Shown: positions 39,627 through 49,462, counted from the stretch's first letter. The stretch is 64,000 bases of DNA from Novosphingobium chloroacetimidivorans (GCF_014204535.1 NZ_JACHLR010000002.1:1-64000), one strand, 5' to 3'. Notes: a model not told the origin generated them from the letters alone. Made by a program: numbers and translations.

Positions 39627-40634
39627 TCAGCGGGCCGCGGTGCGCGGGTAGGTTTGCGAGGGCTCGCCGGCGTAGCCGTGGAACAAGGCGCGGGCGATGC
39701 TGGCGATGCGGCTCTCGCGGTTGAGGCGGTTGCCCTGGCCGGTCACGTAGATGGCGACGGCATAGGCGCGACCTTCGGGCGTGCGGATGATACCGACATC
39801 GCTGGAAGTGTTCGCCAGCGACCCGGTCTTGTGCAGCACCGTGGTGCCCGAAGGCAGCAGCGCGGGGATACGGCGCTTGCCGGTGACGCAGCGGCCCATC
39901 GCGCCCAGCAGGACGTCGCGGCTGGACGCGCTGAGCATCTGGCCGTTGTAGATCTGCGAGAGCAGGCGGACCATCGCCAGCGGCGTCGCGCTGTCGCGGC
40001 TGTCGATCGTGGTGGCTGGATTGACCGCCCCGTCGTCGCGCACGAGGGTGGCGATGTCGCGGTCGATGTGCCAGTCGGTCACGCCGGCACGGCGCACCCA
40101 GTCGTTCACCGCGCGCGGACCGCCCACGACCTTGAGCAGCGCATCGGTGGCGTAGTTGTTCGAGCGCGTGATCATCGCCTCGATCAGGCTGCGCGCGCTC
40201 ATGTACGTGCCCGGGCGGACCGGGGCGACGGTGCTGGAAAAGGGCTTGGACGGCACCGGCATCAACAGCGGATATTCGCTGGAGAGGCTGAAGCGGCCCT
40301 GGTCCACGCCTTCGAGGAAAGCAGCGGCGATGGCGATCTTGCTGGTGCTGGCCATCGGGAAGCGCTGGTCGCCCAGCACGTCCACCGTGCGACCCGAGCC
40401 CAGATCGAGCGCGGCGACGCCGATGCGGCCTTGCGACGCTTCGGCAAGGGCGGCGAGCTGCTGCTCGAACCCGGATTGATAGGTGCGTGGCGCGCGCTGC
40501 TGGGTGCCCAGCAGCGTATCGAACGCGCTCTGCACCTCGTCGATGCCGGAGCTTTCGACGCTACCGGCGTATGCAGGTGCGAGCGGCATCAGCATGGCGA
40601 CGGCCGCGGCCGCTGCCCGGAAGAATCGGTTCAT
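39627..40634 (-). CDS. Class A beta-lactamase-like serine hydrolase
   Basis: A 335-residue periplasmic protein with a signal peptide (cut near PAYA-GS, residue 23). Class A motifs: S96-T-S-K99, the SDN-like S158-N-N160, and K269-T-G271 (HKTGS). The omega loop is atypical: where R-x-E-x-x-L-N is expected it reads DRDIATLVRD, and no clear deacylating Glu is visible. It may bind or hydrolyse beta-lactams poorly, or act on another peptide. First intact host gene beyond the prophage, 78 bp from the tRNA. Confidence 0.88.
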   Translation of the reverse strand: MNRFFRAAAAAVAMLMPLAPAYAGSVESSGIDEVQSAFDTLLGTQQRAPRTYQSGFEQQLAALAEASQGRIGVAALDLGSGRTVDVLGDQRFPMASTSKIAIAAAFLEGVDQGRFSLSSEYPLLMPVPSKPFSSTVAPVRPGTYMSARSLIEAMITRSNNYATDALLKVVGGPRAVNDWVRRAGVTDWHIDRDIATLVRDDGAVNPATTIDSRDSATPLAMVRLLSQIYNGQMLSASSRDVLLGAMGRCVTGKRRIPALLPSGTTVLHKTGSLANTSSDVGIIRTPEGRAYAVAIYVTGQGNRLNRESRIASIARALFHGYAGEPSQTYPRTAAR

Positions 40635-41009
40635 ATCAGTCCTGCCTGCCCCCGACGCAGGGCCACCCTAGATCGTATTATCTTGGCAAAGGCTTAACTG
40701 CCGATCGCGCAAACGCCACAGGTTCGCGACAAGTTGCCTGCTGGGTGCGACTATTTCAGGAACCGGCGCTGCGACGCGAGCGTCGAGGCGCTCGGATCGC
40801 GTGCTATGAACCCCGCTCCACGACCCGGATGTGCGGAATGCGCCAGAGGGACCCATCGATTCTCCCCTGCAGGGAGAGGTGGCAGTCCACGGGACGGGCG
40901 GAGCGGCGTCACCGGTGGCGGCGTACCCGGCCAGGAGGGTGAAAGCGCTCTACCACTGCCTGCAGCGCCTGCTTCGACGAGCTCGGCACAGCCTTGCACG
41001 TGAGGATCT
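40635..41009. other. Gap with a partial dispersed repeat
   Basis: No gene is seen. At about 40861-40945 a divergent copy of the CTCCCCTGCA-GGGGAGGTGGCA repeat family occurs (see 52131-52268 for the best copy). The beta-lactamase-like gene's promoter should be at its left end. Confidence 0.5.
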
Positions 41010-41756
41010 TTAAGCGTTCAGACCGCCGTTGACGCTGATCACTTGACCCGTGATCTTGCGCGCGCCGTCTCCGCACAGGAAGATGGCCAAGGGCGCGATG
41101 TCCTCGGCCGTCGGCAAGCCCAGCCCCGCGCGCGTGGCGGCCTTGGCCATGCGCTCGGAACCCAGCTTGCGCGCGCTGTCGTTGCCTTCGACGTAGCTGG
41201 GCGATATGCAATGCGCGCGGATGCCGTCACGCGCGGCTTCCAGCGCGAAGTTGCGGATGAAGCCGATTGCGCCCGCGCGCGCCGCTCCGATCAGCGCCTG
41301 GCGCGGGGCAGCAAAGACGCCGGCGTCCGAGACGAACGAGAGCAAGGTCCCGCCTTCGCGCGCCAGATGCGGATAGGCGGCATGGGCAAGGCGCTGCAGC
41401 CAGCCCACCGAGAGATCGAGGAAATGCCCGAAGGCGGCGGGCTCCGCCTGCGCGAACAGGCCGGTGATTCCGGACGGGCCGGTCGCCGTGCAGTCGATTA
41501 CCGCGTCGAGACGACCGAACTGCTCGACAACTTCGGCGACCAGAGTGTCCGCGGCATCCACCTGCCAGATGTCGACGAGGAAGCCCTCGGCAGGGCCACG
41601 GACGCCCAGAGCGGCCACCAGGCCTGCGACCTTAACCTCGCTGCGACCGTGGATCGCGAGCGTCCACCCCTCGTCCAGCGCCGCGCGGGCGATCGCGCTG
41701 CCGACCGAGCCGCTGCCGCCGGCGATCAGCAGCACCTTTCCGGCAGCGGCGCTCAC
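41010..41756 (-). CDS. SDR-family protein lacking the usual Tyr/Lys
   Basis: A 248-residue Rossmann protein from GTG 41756, 2 bp after the dnaB stop. The cofactor motif is GGSGSVGSAIA (TGxxxGxG variant). Other SDR features are present: a LDAVID strand, PSYVEGNDS and the FLCGDGARKITGQVISVNGG end. The catalytic Y-x-x-x-K box is missing: the segment reads APRQALIGAARAGA. It may be a degenerate or non-reductase SDR. Its coupling with dnaB looks positional only. Confidence 0.82.
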   Translation of the reverse strand: MSAAAGKVLLIAGGSGSVGSAIARAALDEGWTLAIHGRSEVKVAGLVAALGVRGPAEGFLVDIWQVDAADTLVAEVVEQFGRLDAVIDCTATGPSGITGLFAQAEPAAFGHFLDLSVGWLQRLAHAAYPHLAREGGTLLSFVSDAGVFAAPRQALIGAARAGAIGFIRNFALEAARDGIRAHCISPSYVEGNDSARKLGSERMAKAATRAGLGLPTAEDIAPLAIFLCGDGARKITGQVISVNGGLNA

Positions 41757-41758
41757 AC

Positions 41759-43276
41759 TCAGTCGTCGTCGCCGTAGGCGGCGCGCATGTCGTCGGGCGC
41801 GAGGTCGGAGAACTTGGTGATCCGTGCCTCGAACCGCAGGCGCACCTTGCCGGTGGCGCCGTGGCGCTGCTTGCCGACGATCAGTTCGGCGAGGCCTGTG
41901 ATGCGCTCCATCTTCTCCTTCCAGTCCTCCCACTTGGCGCGCACGTCGGGCGGATCGGTGTCGCTGGCTTCCTTGGGCTGGGTCGCCATAGCGTAGTAGT
42001 CCTCGCGATAGACGAACCAGACCATGTCGGCGTCCTGCTCGATCGAGCCCGATTCGCGCAGGTCCGACAGCATCGGCCGCTTGTCGTCGCGCTGCTCGAC
42101 CGCGCGGCTGAGCTGCGAGAGGGCGATGACGGGGACGTGCAGTTCCTTGGCCAGTGTCTTCAAGCCGCGGCTGATCTCGGAGATCTCGTTCACGCGGTTG
42201 TCGCTGGCGCGGCCGCTGCCTTGCAGCAGTTGGAGGTAGTCGATGACGATCAGGCCGATGTCGTGCCGGCGCTTCAGACGCCGTGCGCGCGTGCGCAGGC
42301 CGGCGATGGTCAGGCCTGGCGTGTCGTCGATGTAGAGCGGCAGCTCGGCCAGACGCTGGCTGGCGAAGGAGAGCTGCTGAAAATCCTCGCGGCTGATCTT
42401 GCCCATGCGCAGGGCCGAGGAGCTGATGCCCGACTGCTCGGCCAGGATACGCGTGGCGAGCTGGTCGGCGCTCATTTCCAGGCTGAAGAAGGCAGTGGCG
42501 GCGCCGACCGACTTCTCGACCGGGATACCGTCGGCGATGTCGCGGCGCAGGCGCTCGGCGGCGTTGAAGGCGATGTTGGTGGCGAGCGAGGTCTTGCCCA
42601 TGCCCGGACGCCCGGCAAGGATGATCAGGTCGGAATCGTGCAGGCCACCGATCTTGCCGTTGATCGAGTCGAACCCGGTCGTCTTGCCGGAAATATGGCC
42701 GCCCGAATTGAACGCCTTTTCGATCGATTCGATGGCGACGCGGGTGGCCGACGCGAAGCTCTTGGCCTCGCTACCGGTCGAGGCGCCTTCGGCCACTTTG
42801 TAAAGCGCGGCTTCGGCGTGCTCGATCTGCTCGAGCGGTTCGACCGATTCGGAGGTGTCCATCGCCCCTTCGACGAGGCCGCGCCCGACCGACACAAGTT
42901 CGCGCAGCAAGGCCAGGTCGTAGATCTGGTCCGCCAGCTCGCGCGGGGCGAGCAGGCCCTGGCCGTCGGCCGTCAGGCGGGCGAGGTAGGAGACGCCGCC
43001 CAGTGCCTTCAGTGCCTCGTCCGCTTCGAAGTAGGGACGCAGGGTGACAGGGGTGACCACCGCCTTGCGGTCGAGCAGCTGGGTCAGCCGCTCGAAGATG
43101 CGGGCGTGCACGGGCTCGAAGAAGTGACCCGGGGTGAGCGGGGTCTGCAGTTCCTCCAGCACGCGGTTGTCGATCAGGACAGCCCCCAGGAACGCGGCTT
43201 CCGCCTCCACGTTCGAGGGCAGCGCGCGAATCGCCGGGAGTTCCGCATCGCGGACGAGAGAGGGTGCCGTTGCCAT
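41759..43276 (-). CDS. dnaB: Replicative DNA helicase
   Basis: A 505-residue hexameric helicase that unwinds the chromosome fork. An N-terminal primase-binding helical domain (about 12-130, NVEAEAAFLGAVLIDN) precedes a RecA-like ATPase with Walker A GRPGMGKTS, Walker B LIVIDYLQLLQG, and the ALSQLSRAVEQR motif. Length is normal for alphaproteobacteria. Its long 5' gap carries a dispersed inverted repeat. Confidence 0.98.
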   Translation of the reverse strand: MATAPSLVRDAELPAIRALPSNVEAEAAFLGAVLIDNRVLEELQTPLTPGHFFEPVHARIFERLTQLLDRKAVVTPVTLRPYFEADEALKALGGVSYLARLTADGQGLLAPRELADQIYDLALLRELVSVGRGLVEGAMDTSESVEPLEQIEHAEAALYKVAEGASTGSEAKSFASATRVAIESIEKAFNSGGHISGKTTGFDSINGKIGGLHDSDLIILAGRPGMGKTSLATNIAFNAAERLRRDIADGIPVEKSVGAATAFFSLEMSADQLATRILAEQSGISSSALRMGKISREDFQQLSFASQRLAELPLYIDDTPGLTIAGLRTRARRLKRRHDIGLIVIDYLQLLQGSGRASDNRVNEISEISRGLKTLAKELHVPVIALSQLSRAVEQRDDKRPMLSDLRESGSIEQDADMVWFVYREDYYAMATQPKEASDTDPPDVRAKWEDWKEKMERITGLAELIVGKQRHGATGKVRLRFEARITKFSDLAPDDMRAAYGDDD

Positions 43277-43597
43277 AAGCCGGCGATTTTGCGCGCGGGT
43301 GCGGATGGGAGCAAGCGGAGTATTTTTCGATATTCTTCCACAGGCTGTGGATCGTGGGACGGCTCACGCGGAGGCGCGGAGTCGCGGAGGAAGAACAGGA
43401 AGAAAAATGGTTCGCGCAGAGGCGCAGCGAGAAGGAGAATCTACGTCCCTCGCGGCGAACCAGCCTTGCGGACAGGGCCTGGCAGCACGCCACTGCCGGA
43501 TGTAAGATGGCCTGTGGCGCTCAGCGACCTCGTCCCCGCGCCTCCGCGTGAAACCCGCCTTTCCCCAATTGCCACAAAAGCGTAAGGCCCCGCCACC
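43277..43597. other. Gap with a 16-bp perfect inverted repeat
   Basis: No gene is seen. TCACGCGGAGGCGCGG (43364-43379) is repeated inverted at 43536-43551, bounding about 190 bp, with related GGCGCAG repeats inside. It looks like a small dispersed or miniature mobile element between dnaB and the UPF0262 gene. Confidence 0.55.
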
Positions 43598-44080
43598 ATG
43601 GCGGACCTGCGCATTTCCCATATCGAGCTCGACGAGGCGACCATCCTGTGGCGCAACGCCGACATCGAGCAGGAGCGCCGGATCGCGATCTTCGACCTGA
43701 TCGAGGACAACACCTTCAAGCCGCTGCGGGCGTTCGAGGCGGGTCATCACGGCCCCTATCGCCTGCGCCTGGCGGTGCGTGACGGGCGCCTGTCGCTGGA
43801 GGTTTCCGACGGCGCGGGCGAGCCGCTCGAATCGCTAATCCTGGGCCTCGCGCGCTTCCGCCGGCCGATCCGCGAGTACTTCGCGATCTGCGAGAGCTAT
43901 TACCAGGCGATCCGCAAGGCGACGCCGTTGGAGATCGAGACGATCGACATGGCCCGCAGGGGCGTCCACAACCAGGCGGCGGAGTTGCTGCTGGAGCGGC
44001 TGGAGGGCAAGGTCGAAACCGATTTCGCCACGGCGCGGCGGCTCTTCACCCTCATCTGCGTCCTGCACATCCGCGGCTGA
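43598..44080 (+). CDS. UPF0262 family protein
   Basis: A 160-residue cytosolic protein of unknown function found mainly in alphaproteobacteria. Family features: ISHIELDEATILWRNADIEQ, RRPIREYFAICESYY, and TDFATARRLFTLICVLHIRG at the C-terminus. It starts at ATG 43598 and the frame is complete. Confidence 0.95.
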   Translation: MADLRISHIELDEATILWRNADIEQERRIAIFDLIEDNTFKPLRAFEAGHHGPYRLRLAVRDGRLSLEVSDGAGEPLESLILGLARFRRPIREYFAICESYYQAIRKATPLEIETIDMARRGVHNQAAELLLERLEGKVETDFATARRLFTLICVLHIRG

Positions 44081-44088
44081 AGGGCACC

Positions 44089-44814
44089 ATGGCACGACGA
44101 ACCAAGCAGCGCTCCGGCAGGGGGCGCGCCAAGACCGGATTGGGCCTGCGCATCGCGGGCGCACTGCTGCTGGTCGCGTTGATCGGCGGGGGCTGGGCCT
44201 GGTGGCACTTGCACCACTGGACGCCCGAGCGCGCCGCGTTTCCGATGCAGGGCGTGGAAGTGGGCGCGGCGGACGGCGAGGTGAGCTTCGCATCGCTCAA
44301 GGCGATCGGTGCCGACTTCGCTTACCTCGATGCCAGCGTCAGCGTCTTCGCGCGCGATCCCGCCTTCGTCGCCAACTTCGAGAAAGCGCGCGCGGCGGGC
44401 ATGCCGGTGGGTGCGGTGCACCGTTACGATCCCTGCCAGCCGGCGGGCCGGCAAGCGGCGAACTTCGTCACCACCGTGCCGCGCGATGCCGCGCTCCTGC
44501 CGCCTGCCGTGGAGCTCGACATGCTGGCGGACGGATGCCCGGTCAAGGTTACCGACGCCAAAGTGGAAAGCGAGCTGATGACCTTCCTCAACCAGGTCGA
44601 GACGCACACCGGCAAGGCCACCGTGCTGAAGATCACCAAGCCCTTCGAGGCGCGCTACGGCGTCGCGCGCAAGCTGGACCGCAACTTGTGGCTGGTCGAG
44701 GACCGCGTGCAACCCGACTATGCGGGGCGGCCCTGGACGATGTGGACGGCGAACACGGCGCTGGCAAACGAGGTTTCCGACCAAGGCCTGCGCTGGGTGG
44801 TGATCCAGCGATGA
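44089..44814 (+). CDS. GH25-like peptidoglycan hydrolase, membrane-anchored
   Basis: A 241-residue protein with a basic N-terminus and a membrane segment (about 21-41), then a periplasmic TIM-barrel-like GH25 domain. Visible pieces: MQGVEVGAADGEVSF, ADFAYLDASVSVF, AGMPVGAVHRYDPC and PPAVELDML, where a D-x-E is expected. It lies 8 bp after UPF0262. It is also 4 bp overlapping with cdd. Probably trims cell-wall glycan. Confidence 0.82.
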   Translation: MARRTKQRSGRGRAKTGLGLRIAGALLLVALIGGGWAWWHLHHWTPERAAFPMQGVEVGAADGEVSFASLKAIGADFAYLDASVSVFARDPAFVANFEKARAAGMPVGAVHRYDPCQPAGRQAANFVTTVPRDAALLPPAVELDMLADGCPVKVTDAKVESELMTFLNQVETHTGKATVLKITKPFEARYGVARKLDRNLWLVEDRVQPDYAGRPWTMWTANTALANEVSDQGLRWVVIQR

Positions 44815-45239
44815 TCGGGCGCGACGAACTCCTGGCGCTCGCGCGCGAAGCATCGACGCGCGCCTACGCGCCTTATTCGAACTTCCACGTCGGCGCGGCG
44901 CTGCAGTTCGCCGATGGCTCGGTGGTGACGGGCGCCAATGTCGAGAACGCCAGCTACGGCCTGTCGCTTTGCGCCGAGACGGTAGCGGTGGGCAAAGTGC
45001 TGAGCGAAGGCGGTCGGCGGGATCTGGTGTCGGTCGCCGTGACGGGCGGTGCGCCGGGGCGTGCGGGGCAGGGCGCGACGGTGACGCCGTGCGGCCGATG
45101 CCGGCAGATGCTCAACGAAGTCGCGCAGCTGGGCGGAACCGACCCGGTGGTCTGGTGCGACGGCGACGAGGTGGTGGAGACGACGCTGTCGGCGCTGTTG
45201 CCCCACGCGTTCGGCCCGGCGAACCTGGCTAAACCCTAG
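44811..45239 (+). CDS. cdd: Cytidine deaminase
   Basis: A 142-residue zinc enzyme that deaminates cytidine and deoxycytidine to the uridine forms. Zinc and catalytic motifs are CAETVAV (Cys and Glu) and PCGRCRQ (two Cys). The substrate pocket has NFHVGAAL and ANVENASYG. ATG 44811 overlaps the previous stop. Confidence 0.96.
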   Translation: MIGRDELLALAREASTRAYAPYSNFHVGAALQFADGSVVTGANVENASYGLSLCAETVAVGKVLSEGGRRDLVSVAVTGGAPGRAGQGATVTPCGRCRQMLNEVAQLGGTDPVVWCDGDEVVETTLSALLPHAFGPANLAKP

Positions 45240-45385
45240 ATCCTCCCATGCAAGGGGAGGTGGCGCGCGCGGAGCGCGTGACGGAGGGGCGTCACCGCTG
45301 GTGTAGCGCTCGACCGAGCGGGTTACACCCCTCCACCACCAGCTACGCTGGCGGTCCCCCTCCCCCCTGACGGGGAGGGCAGCAA
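45240..45385. repeat. Dispersed inverted repeat, family A
   Basis: Starts CTCCCATGCAAGGGGAGGTGG and ends in CCCTCCCCCCTGACGGGG, with inner arms (GTTACACCCCTCC versus GGAGGGGCGTCAC). Related to 52131-52268, 57438-57573 and 40861-40945. These are intergenic, short and strongly folding, typical of sphingomonad REP/MITE-like elements. Confidence 0.75.
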
Positions 45386-45455
45386 TGCGTAACGAATTGT
45401 CGCGCCCGCAAGCCATGATTGCCGCGCGGGCGCTTCCCGGTTAGCGCCGCGCGCG

Positions 45456-46232
45456 ATGGACTCGGACAGCGATCGACCCAGGACCGGGTATCAGCCGGGC
45501 TCCCCGCGCGAGCGGCTGGTGTCGTCCGTCCTGTCGATCGGCATCATCGCCCTGGTGGTGCTGGCCTTCGTGTTCCAGGCCGTGGTCGCGCCCGAGCGCG
45601 CGGAGCAGCGGCGCACGGTGACGTTCAGCGTCGAGGCCGAAAACCCCGAGAAGACCGCCCGCTCCACGCAGGCACGGCCCAAGGCGCCGCATGTCGCCAC
45701 GCGCGCCAAGCCGCAGCCGGCGAGCGCCACGCCCAAGCCGCCGATCACCATCCAGAAGCAGGTCGAGCGTCCCGATGCCGAGGACGGCATCCCCGGCTTC
45801 ATCCAAATGTCCAAGGCCGACCTTGCCGCCGCCGACATCGGCAAGATGAAGGGCCGCGCGCAAGGATCGGACAGCAACGGCAAGGGCACCGATTCGCGCA
45901 CCGCATATGGACCGGGCGAGGGCCCCGGCGGCGTGCGGCTCTACGAGGCCGACTGGTACCGCCGTCCCACCGATGCCGAGCTGGCGACTTACATGCCGCA
46001 GAATGGCGCGCTCGAAGGCTGGGGCCTGATCGCCTGCCGCACGGTCGAGCGCTACCATGTCGAGGATTGCCAGATCCTGGGCGAATCGCCGCGCGGTTCC
46101 GGCTTCGGCCGCGCGGTGCAGAACGCGGCCTGGCAGTTCCTGGTCAAGCCGCCGCGCATCGACAACAAGCCGCAGGTCGGCGAGTGGGTGCGGATCCGGA
46201 TCGACTATTCGGTCAGGAAAGCGGCGGGCTGA
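45456..46232 (+). CDS. TonB-like energy-transduction protein
   Basis: A 258-residue protein. One membrane anchor (LSIGIIALVVLAFVFQAVV, about 27-45) and a Pro/Lys-rich linker (about 68-110) precede a C-terminal domain (about 170-258) with GWGLIACRTVERYHVEDCQI and a final RIRIDYSV strand. That resembles TonB-type domains that contact outer-membrane receptors. ExbB/D genes are not nearby. Confidence 0.72.
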   Translation: MDSDSDRPRTGYQPGSPRERLVSSVLSIGIIALVVLAFVFQAVVAPERAEQRRTVTFSVEAENPEKTARSTQARPKAPHVATRAKPQPASATPKPPITIQKQVERPDAEDGIPGFIQMSKADLAAADIGKMKGRAQGSDSNGKGTDSRTAYGPGEGPGGVRLYEADWYRRPTDAELATYMPQNGALEGWGLIACRTVERYHVEDCQILGESPRGSGFGRAVQNAAWQFLVKPPRIDNKPQVGEWVRIRIDYSVRKAAG

Positions 46233-46292
46233 GCGTCAGCGGCGGTATCGGGTTCGGAGCCTTTATCGAGCAAAGGCGCAGAACGAGGCAAT

Positions 46293-46391
46293 CCTACGTC
46301 GCCCCCGCGCAGGCGGGGGCCCCGCTCCCTCCGAACGAATAATACCGAAGAAAGAACAAGCGGGGCCCCCGCCTGCGCGGGGCCGACGTGG
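46293..46391. repeat. Dispersed inverted repeat, family C
   Basis: Arms around CGCGCAGGCGGGGGCCCCGCT (46306-46326) and its complement near 46361-46384 form a hairpin about 100 bp long. It may also terminate the convergent TonB-like and carboxypeptidase transcripts. Confidence 0.7.
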
Positions 46392-46450
46392 GTTTGTTTC
46401 GGGCACGTGGAGCATGCCCTTCGGGCGTGCTCTCTCAGGGCCGGATACCC

Positions 46451-47623
46451 TCACGGATAGTCCACCAGCTCACCCGCGCTGTCACGCGCGTCCAGCCACT
46501 CCAGCAGCGCGCCCAGGCAGTCGCGGCCGAGTTGCCTGGAGCGTTCCGGACTCCACGCCTGGCGCGGATCGGGCGCGTCGTCGTGGTCCTTGAACGGCAT
46601 CTCCAGCGTCATCGAGACGCAGCCGCGTCCCGAGAACCGCTCGGCGAGTTGGTTGGTCGACATCGCCAGGTTGGCCCGGCCGGCCGGCGTCACCGGGTAG
46701 CCGCGCCTGGTCTGGAAGTCGGGCGTGCGGCGCTCCAGCACTTGCGCATAGCGGCGAAAGCCCTCGGACTGCTCTGGCCGCAGCGAGGGGATGCCCTCGA
46801 ATCCGGCCAGGAACACCGCCGGGATCGCTTCGTCGCCGTGCACGTCCATGGCGAAGTCGACCCCGCTCGCATCCATGGCATTCCGGATAGCGACGATCTC
46901 GGGCGAGCGTTCGGCCGTGGGAGACTCCCACTCACGGTTGAGGTTCACGCCCGCGGCGTTGGTGCGCAAGTGCCCGCGCGCCGAGCCGTCCGGGTTGGCG
47001 TTGGGCACGACGTGGATGCGGCAGCGCCGGCGCAGCTCGCGCCCGACCGAGTTGGCCGGATCGGCGAGCAGCTCCAGCGCGCCTTCCATCCACCACTCGG
47101 CCATCGATTCGCCCGGATGCTGGCGCGCGTAGAGCCAGACCTGCACCGGTCCGGCGCCGGTCTCCAGGCTGTCCAGCGAACGTCCGTCGAGCGTGGTGCC
47201 GAGGCATCGGTAGTCGACGCCCGGCGCGGCGGCGATCCGGGCGACGAGGTCATGGTGCCGCTCGGTCGAATACGGCGCGAAGTAGGCGAACCAGGCAAGG
47301 TCGCTCGCGGGCGTATGGCGGATCGTCAGGGTGCCGCCATCGGCGCTGCCATCCCAGGTCGACGGCGCGAGGCCCCAGAACTGGCGGTCCTCCGACACCC
47401 GCGCGTCGTACCCCGGCCAGCCCATCGGATAGGCCGAGCCGTTGAGCCCGGTGATGCGCAGGGTCAGCTCACGCCCGCGAGCGCCCGAGACGCGGAAGTG
47501 AAACCACTGGAAGAAATCAGAATCGATGTCCCGGCGGATGGCGAGGCGCGCCTCGTCGCCCTGGATGGAGAGAACCTCGATGTTGCCGGAATCGAATGCG
47601 GAGCTGATCTGGATAGCGGTCAT
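46451..47623 (-). CDS. M14-type zinc carboxypeptidase
   Basis: A 390-residue protein of the M14 cytosolic carboxypeptidase type. The start at 47623 is chosen; the longer frame upstream is Arg/Gly-rich and overlaps the next gene. An N-terminal beta domain (about 1-120) is followed by the catalytic domain with zinc ligands H-P-G-E (ARQHPGES), a later DVHGDEAIP His, and a C-terminal Glu (MTLEMPFKD). It would trim C-terminal residues from peptides. Confidence 0.9.
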   Translation of the reverse strand: MTAIQISSAFDSGNIEVLSIQGDEARLAIRRDIDSDFFQWFHFRVSGARGRELTLRITGLNGSAYPMGWPGYDARVSEDRQFWGLAPSTWDGSADGGTLTIRHTPASDLAWFAYFAPYSTERHHDLVARIAAAPGVDYRCLGTTLDGRSLDSLETGAGPVQVWLYARQHPGESMAEWWMEGALELLADPANSVGRELRRRCRIHVVPNANPDGSARGHLRTNAAGVNLNREWESPTAERSPEIVAIRNAMDASGVDFAMDVHGDEAIPAVFLAGFEGIPSLRPEQSEGFRRYAQVLERRTPDFQTRRGYPVTPAGRANLAMSTNQLAERFSGRGCVSMTLEMPFKDHDDAPDPRQAWSPERSRQLGRDCLGALLEWLDARDSAGELVDYP

Positions 47624-48225
47624 GGAACGACGATAGTTTCGCCCGACTCTCCGGGAAAGCCCCTGAACAGCGCCTGCGCCATCTTGGCAGCGCCGAGCGG
47701 GGCCTGCGCCAGCGGCGCGTTGGCCGGCACGGCGAAGCGGGCGCGGCCTTCCCACAGGCTCTGATTGCTGGCGCGGTCGCGGATGGTCAGGCTCAGCCGC
47801 GTCTCGACCTGGTCCTTGGGCGCGCCCGACAGGTTGATGCCGAGCCCCAGGCCTACGCCCGAGCCATAGCTGCCGGTGCCGCCGCCGACGCCGACCGAAA
47901 CCGGGCCGTTGCGGCGCGCCGGCGCGATCGTCTCGCGCTCCACGTGCAGCACCGCGACTTGGGCGCCCGCTGCCCCGCCGGGTACCGCCTCGCTATAGCC
48001 CAATCGCGTGAGCTCCTGCGCGACGGCGGCGGCATAGGTGCGGAACTCGATGCTGGAGCCATCGTCGCCGGGCGCCGGCTCCACCCGGATCGTACCGCGG
48101 CCCAGTACCGTGGTGTCGGGCAAGTGGAAGCGCGTGACCTCGACCGGGCCAACGGGTGTGGCGCAGCCGGACAGCAACGTTCCGGCGGCCAGGGCCGGCA
48201 ACAGCACGCGGGCGAGTGGCGTCAT
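47620..48225 (-). CDS. DUF4136-type lipoprotein
   Basis: A 201-residue lipoprotein. The start at 48225 gives signal [21 protein letters not shown] with lipobox LLSGC. The mature part has a DUF4136-like pattern: [25 protein letters not shown] and [18 protein letters not shown]. The stop overlaps the carboxypeptidase start by 4 bp. It belongs to the outer envelope and has a paralogue just upstream (48342-49088). Confidence 0.85.
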   Translation of the reverse strand: MTPLARVLLPALAAGTLLSGCATPVGPVEVTRFHLPDTTVLGRGTIRVEPAPGDDGSSIEFRTYAAAVAQELTRLGYSEAVPGGAAGAQVAVLHVERETIAPARRNGPVSVGVGGGTGSYGSGVGLGLGINLSGAPKDQVETRLSLTIRDRASNQSLWEGRARFAVPANAPLAQAPLGAAKMAQALFRGFPGESGETIVVP

Positions 48226-48341
48226 GGCATCGTCTCCGTGGGTGCCCGCGGGTTTGTCCCGGTGCCCCAAGGATTTGTGCGCGAAGGTGCGGCTATGCAA
48301 GGGGGCCAGGGGGCAAGGGGTCTGCCGGATAGAGCCCCGCT

Positions 48342-49088
48342 CTAGCCGGTCGGCTGGCGGAAGTCGTCGAACAGCGCTTCGGCCAGGCGCGTCGCGACCG
48401 CGCCGTCGGTCCAGCGATCGTCGCCCTCGCGCGTGGCGATCTGGGCATTGCCTTCCCACAGGATCTTGCCGGTGGCGCGATCCTTGATGCGGGCGTCGAG
48501 CCGGGTGGAGAGCAGCGCCGAGCGCGGCTTGGTCATGTCGACGTTGATGCCAAGGCCATAGGCGGAGCCGCGGGTGCCCACCTCCATCGCCGCGGTGCCG
48601 CTGACCGGGCTGCGCTTGATCTCGCCGGGGACCAGCACCTCGCGGGTGACGCGCAGTTCGGCGACCTGTCCGCCGGTAGGGTCGGCATGCATGGTGTCGT
48701 AGCCCAGGGCGACGAGGCGATCGAGCACGGCCGCTTCGAACGGCGCGCGGGCGCCCTGTGCCAGGTAGTCGCGCGTGCCGGTCGCCACTGGGCTGTCATT
48801 GCCGGGTCCGGCAAGCGAGCTGACCGCCACGGCGCCGTGTCCCAGCTGATCGATGCCGGCCAAGTCCTGCGTGATGAATCGGCTGACCTGGATGCGCCCC
48901 TCGCGCGGGTCCGAGCGGCTGGTCGAGCGATTCATCGAGCGAACAGGGCGATCGATCGGCGGGTCGTTCCAGCCCGCGCCATAGCCGCCGCCCCATCCCG
49001 AACCACCCCAGCCACCCGGCCGGGCAAACGAGGAGGAGGGCGCAACCACGACGCAGGCGGCGAGCACAGCGGCGGGAATTGTTCGCAT
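48342..49088 (-). CDS. DUF4136-type secreted protein
   Basis: A 248-residue exported protein with a signal peptide ([17 protein letters not shown]) and a Gly/Trp-rich mature start. The DUF4136-like part has [23 protein letters not shown] and [20 protein letters not shown], matching its neighbour. The two are diverged tandem paralogues. No lipobox is present here. Confidence 0.83.
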   Translation of the reverse strand: MRTIPAAVLAACVVVAPSSSFARPGGWGGSGWGGGYGAGWNDPPIDRPVRSMNRSTSRSDPREGRIQVSRFITQDLAGIDQLGHGAVAVSSLAGPGNDSPVATGTRDYLAQGARAPFEAAVLDRLVALGYDTMHADPTGGQVAELRVTREVLVPGEIKRSPVSGTAAMEVGTRGSAYGLGINVDMTKPRSALLSTRLDARIKDRATGKILWEGNAQIATREGDDRWTDGAVATRLAEALFDDFRQPTG

Positions 49089-49276
49089 GGGACTTCCTGA
49101 AATATACGCCGCCGATCGTCATCGAAGCACGACGGTGGTTGCGGGGCGATGAACGGCGGCTTTCTTGGCCACCGGATCACACCACCTTGACTCGGGATCG
49201 CCACGCCCTTAACGGCGCGGCTTCGATTTTCCGGCGGTCGGTAACCGCCCCAATAGCGAATCACGAGAGAACGACC

Positions 49277-49402
49277 ATGAAGATCCGCAACAGCCTCAAG
49301 TCGCTGAAGGACCGCCACCGGGACAACCGTGTCATCCGTCGCCGCGGCCGGACTTACGTGATCAACAAGACCAACCGCCGCTTCAAGGCGCGTCAGGGCT
49401 GA
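49277..49402 (+). CDS. rpmJ: Ribosomal protein bL36
   Basis: A 41-residue protein of the large ribosomal subunit, starting [19 protein letters not shown] and ending in [10 protein letters not shown]. It has no cysteines, so it is the zinc-free (C-) form, and is 41 rather than 37-38 residues long. A 188-bp gap with the divergent DUF4136 gene holds its promoter. Confidence 0.97.
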   Translation: MKIRNSLKSLKDRHRDNRVIRRRGRTYVINKTNRRFKARQG

Positions 49403-49462
49403 TCTTCGCGGGCGTCCCCTCGGGACGCCGGCACTCACGGCGGGATCGCATCGCCGTTCGAG

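Noticed and set aside
41861-43585. 574-residue plus-strand open frame opposite dnaB
   Set aside because: It is the complement of a confident dnaB gene and has no domain character.
46388-47764. Long plus-strand open frame antisense to the M14 carboxypeptidase
   Set aside because: It is Arg/Ala/Gly-rich and arises from GC-rich third positions; the minus strand carries clear M14 motifs.
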